A stretch of DNA of 64,000 nucleotides, taken from contig JAFECE010000011.1 in NCBI GenBank assembly GCA_018242295.1, positions 248,001 to 312,000 of the forward strand. The letters run 5' to 3'. A model generated the notes under the pieces. The model made no database searches and was not told the DNA's origin. It was given only the letters and a program-made list of their open reading frames with translations. Position 1 is the first letter of the stretch, and each line of letters opens with the position of its first letter. The position numbers were made by a program, and so were the translations under genes. The stretch comes from Pseudomonadota bacterium. Lineage in GTDB: Bacteria > Pseudomonadota > Alphaproteobacteria > Rhizobiales > Hyphomicrobiaceae. Of this stretch, positions 62,809-64,000 are shown piece by piece.

Positions 62809-62988
62809 ATGTCGTCTTTTTTGCAGAGCATTGCCAAGAAAATGAAGCTTGCTGCCAATGAGGAATTGGCGCGGCGCTACGCGCGGCGTCAACAGCGTGC
62901 CCGAGTCGTACAGGACCGGGAGGGGGGGGCCGTCACGGTCGTGAACGTCCGCCGCTGCAACCGGTCGATTGGTCTGCTCGACGAGTAG
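62809..62988 (+). CDS. Small basic hypothetical protein
   Basis: 59 aa from ATG 62809 behind GAGGA. The N-terminal amphipathic helix (FLQSIAKKMKLAANEELARRYARRQQRARV) is very basic, followed by a short strand-rich tail with one Cys (VVNVRRCNRSIGLLDE). A frame open to 62752 exists, but the ribosome binding site fixes this start. Possibly nucleic-acid or membrane binding. A near-consensus EcfG promoter lies just upstream. No family recognised. Confidence 0.55.
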   Translation: MSSFLQSIAKKMKLAANEELARRYARRQQRARVVQDREGGAVTVVNVRRCNRSIGLLDE

Positions 62989-63113
62989 GCCGGGTCAGTG
63001 TCGTTTTCCCTCGGCTATGTGAAACCGTCCCTCGGCGCGCTCGGGAGTAAGCCTTTGTTTACCCCGCTACGGCACATTCGTTCGAAATCTATTTAGATTT
63101 GGAGCCGTCCGTC

Positions 63114-63602
63114 ATGCGTCGCTCGTGGGTTTTGGGCTCAGCCGCCCTCGCTATTCTCGTTGTGGCTCTGCCGCTGACACGGGTGCTCGCCGAAAACGCG
63201 GAAACGGAGGGTTCGCAGATCGAGGCGGCTGGCGCCGATGCCGATCCGCACGGTTCGGCGAAAAATCTTAATACCATTCCCGAGGACGGCTTCAGCTCAC
63301 AGCGACTCGCGGGGCCTGACAATTCTCTCGTTCGCCAGTTGATCGCATCGCGGCCGAACGAAGACCTGGTGATCTGCGTCGCGGGATGTTTTGCTGGACG
63401 CGATCCAGTCGTCTACGCGCAGCCGATGGCAAAGTCTGCTCGCGCAGTGATCGCGCCGCAAACGTCGCTCAACGGTCCGATGCAGAACCCGGGTCAGAAA
63501 ATCGACACTTCTCGGAAACCGGGCAAGGCAGCGGCGGCGGACGTACCGCTCATGCCGTCGCAAAATCCGCATGCGCCGGCGGTCATCAACCGGACGAATT
63601 AG
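63114..63602 (+). CDS. Exported hypothetical protein, 162 aa
   Basis: Starts at ATG 63114, eight bases behind GGAG. Signal peptide about 1-26 (VLGSAALAILVVALPLTRVLA). The mature protein is hydrophilic and probably largely disordered, apart from SLVRQLIASRPNEDLVICVAGCFAGRDPVVYAQP (about 70-105), which contains a CVAGC pair. The C-terminus is Pro/Lys/Ala-rich. No family recognised. It may be co-regulated with the following gene, with 198 bases in between. Confidence 0.65.
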   Translation: MRRSWVLGSAALAILVVALPLTRVLAENAETEGSQIEAAGADADPHGSAKNLNTIPEDGFSSQRLAGPDNSLVRQLIASRPNEDLVICVAGCFAGRDPVVYAQPMAKSARAVIAPQTSLNGPMQNPGQKIDTSRKPGKAAAADVPLMPSQNPHAPAVINRTN

Positions 63603-63800
63603 CGGCTTCGAACTTCGCCCGTAAATAGAGCAGGAGCGAGGCGAAAACCCCCAGATTTCCCTCGATTTGTTCATTTTGGGCAGCCGATTGTTGCGCCGAT
63701 GTAATCCGCGCGGCGGCGACGGATCAGCTTCGCGTCCTCGTTGTTACCTCCGACGGCCGGCAAATTCCCCTGCCTATCCCCGGCCCGAAGGAGACTGCCA

Positions 63801-64000
63801 ATGAAGACTTTATCTCGCGGTACGTGGATCGCACTTGCGGCCGTCGTCGCAGTTCCCGCGACCGTTGCTATCGCAAAAACGGCTGACAACGCCCGTTGGA
63901 ACATGACGCCCGAAACGCGTTCCCGCCTCGAAGAGGGTAAGCTGGCGATGGTGAAAACCGCGCTTCAGCTCACACCCGATCAGGAGAAGCTCTGGGCTCC
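63801..64000 (+). CDS. LTXXQ-motif (Spy/CpxP-like) periplasmic protein, 5' part
   Basis: The gene runs off the window end; 66 codons are visible. ATG 63801 is preceded by AAGGAGAC. A signal peptide (about 1-27, IALAAVVAVPATVAIA) is followed by a helix ending in the family motif LQLTPDQEKLW (LTxxQ). Proteins of this family are helical periplasmic chaperones or stress sensors related to Spy and CpxP. The window boundary, not a mutation, truncates it. Confidence 0.8.
   Translation, partial: MKTLSRGTWIALAAVVAVPATVAIAKTADNARWNMTPETRSRLEEGKLAMVKTALQLTPDQEKLWA

Overview
The window is a dense, GC-rich (about 60%) chromosomal stretch of an alphaproteobacterium, most likely of the order Hyphomicrobiales (Rhizobiales) and perhaps Hyphomicrobium-like. 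The placement is inference. It rests on a class I lysyl-tRNA synthetase, a three-gene proton-pumping transhydrogenase with an aa3-oxidase subunit IV gene beside it, a TauE/TIGR02186 pair, S21 with the alphaproteobacterial core, promoters of the EcfG general-stress type (GGAAC-N16-CGTT), and two copies of a 104-bp mosaic palindromic intergenic repeat resembling those of Rhizobiales. I see no prophage, insertion sequence, CRISPR array or rRNA operon.

Layout. 0-14 kb: L,D-transpeptidase, orphan sigma-54 response regulator, oligopeptidase F, Kup K+ transporter, small oxidase-IV protein plus pntAA-pntAB-pntB, a YiiX-like cysteine hydrolase and an alpha/beta hydrolase. 14-25.6 kb: S21 with a glycine-rich tail, an exported SnoaL-like protein, a NagZ-type GH3 lipoprotein, a solute-binding protein, a processive GT2, DUF3175, cyclopropane synthase, a DUF374 acyltransferase, the first mosaic repeat, and gmd-fcl for GDP-fucose. 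25.7-31 kb: an accessory cluster of very small membrane or secreted proteins with two perfect EcfG-type promoters, a candidate structured RNA with its own terminator, and a paralogous pair of secreted four-cysteine mini-proteins. 31-45.6 kb: MscL, a DUF4212 plus sodium:solute symporter pair, proline iminopeptidase, a 943-aa PodJ-like coiled-coil/TM/Sel1 protein, TauE plus TIGR02186, PdeM plus an Lhr-like helicase (DNA repair), pyrD and DUF952. 45.7-54.6 kb: a single-gene DUF262/DUF1524 (GmrSD-type) nuclease, the second mosaic repeat, lysK, MepA, MsrA, tRNA-Ser and a twice-frameshifted DoxX-like gene. 54.6-64 kb: a GT4-GT2 fusion and a GT2 behind an AT-rich leader, a CBS protein, an AaeB/AaeX/AaeA-like efflux operon, small stress-type proteins and a truncated LTXXQ-motif protein.

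Themes. Several genes serve the envelope: L,D-transpeptidase, MepA, YiiX-like hydrolase, NagZ-like hydrolase, PodJ-like protein, glycosyltransferases and GDP-fucose synthesis. A second theme is stress survival: EcfG-type promoters ahead of small proteins, with weaker matches ahead of cfa and DUF3175, together with MscL, MsrA and the repair helicase pair. The most novel-looking items are the 25.7-28.3 kb small-protein/RNA cluster, the C-x6-C-x13-C-x5-C secreted pair, and the repeat whose ends supply stop codons of neighbouring genes.
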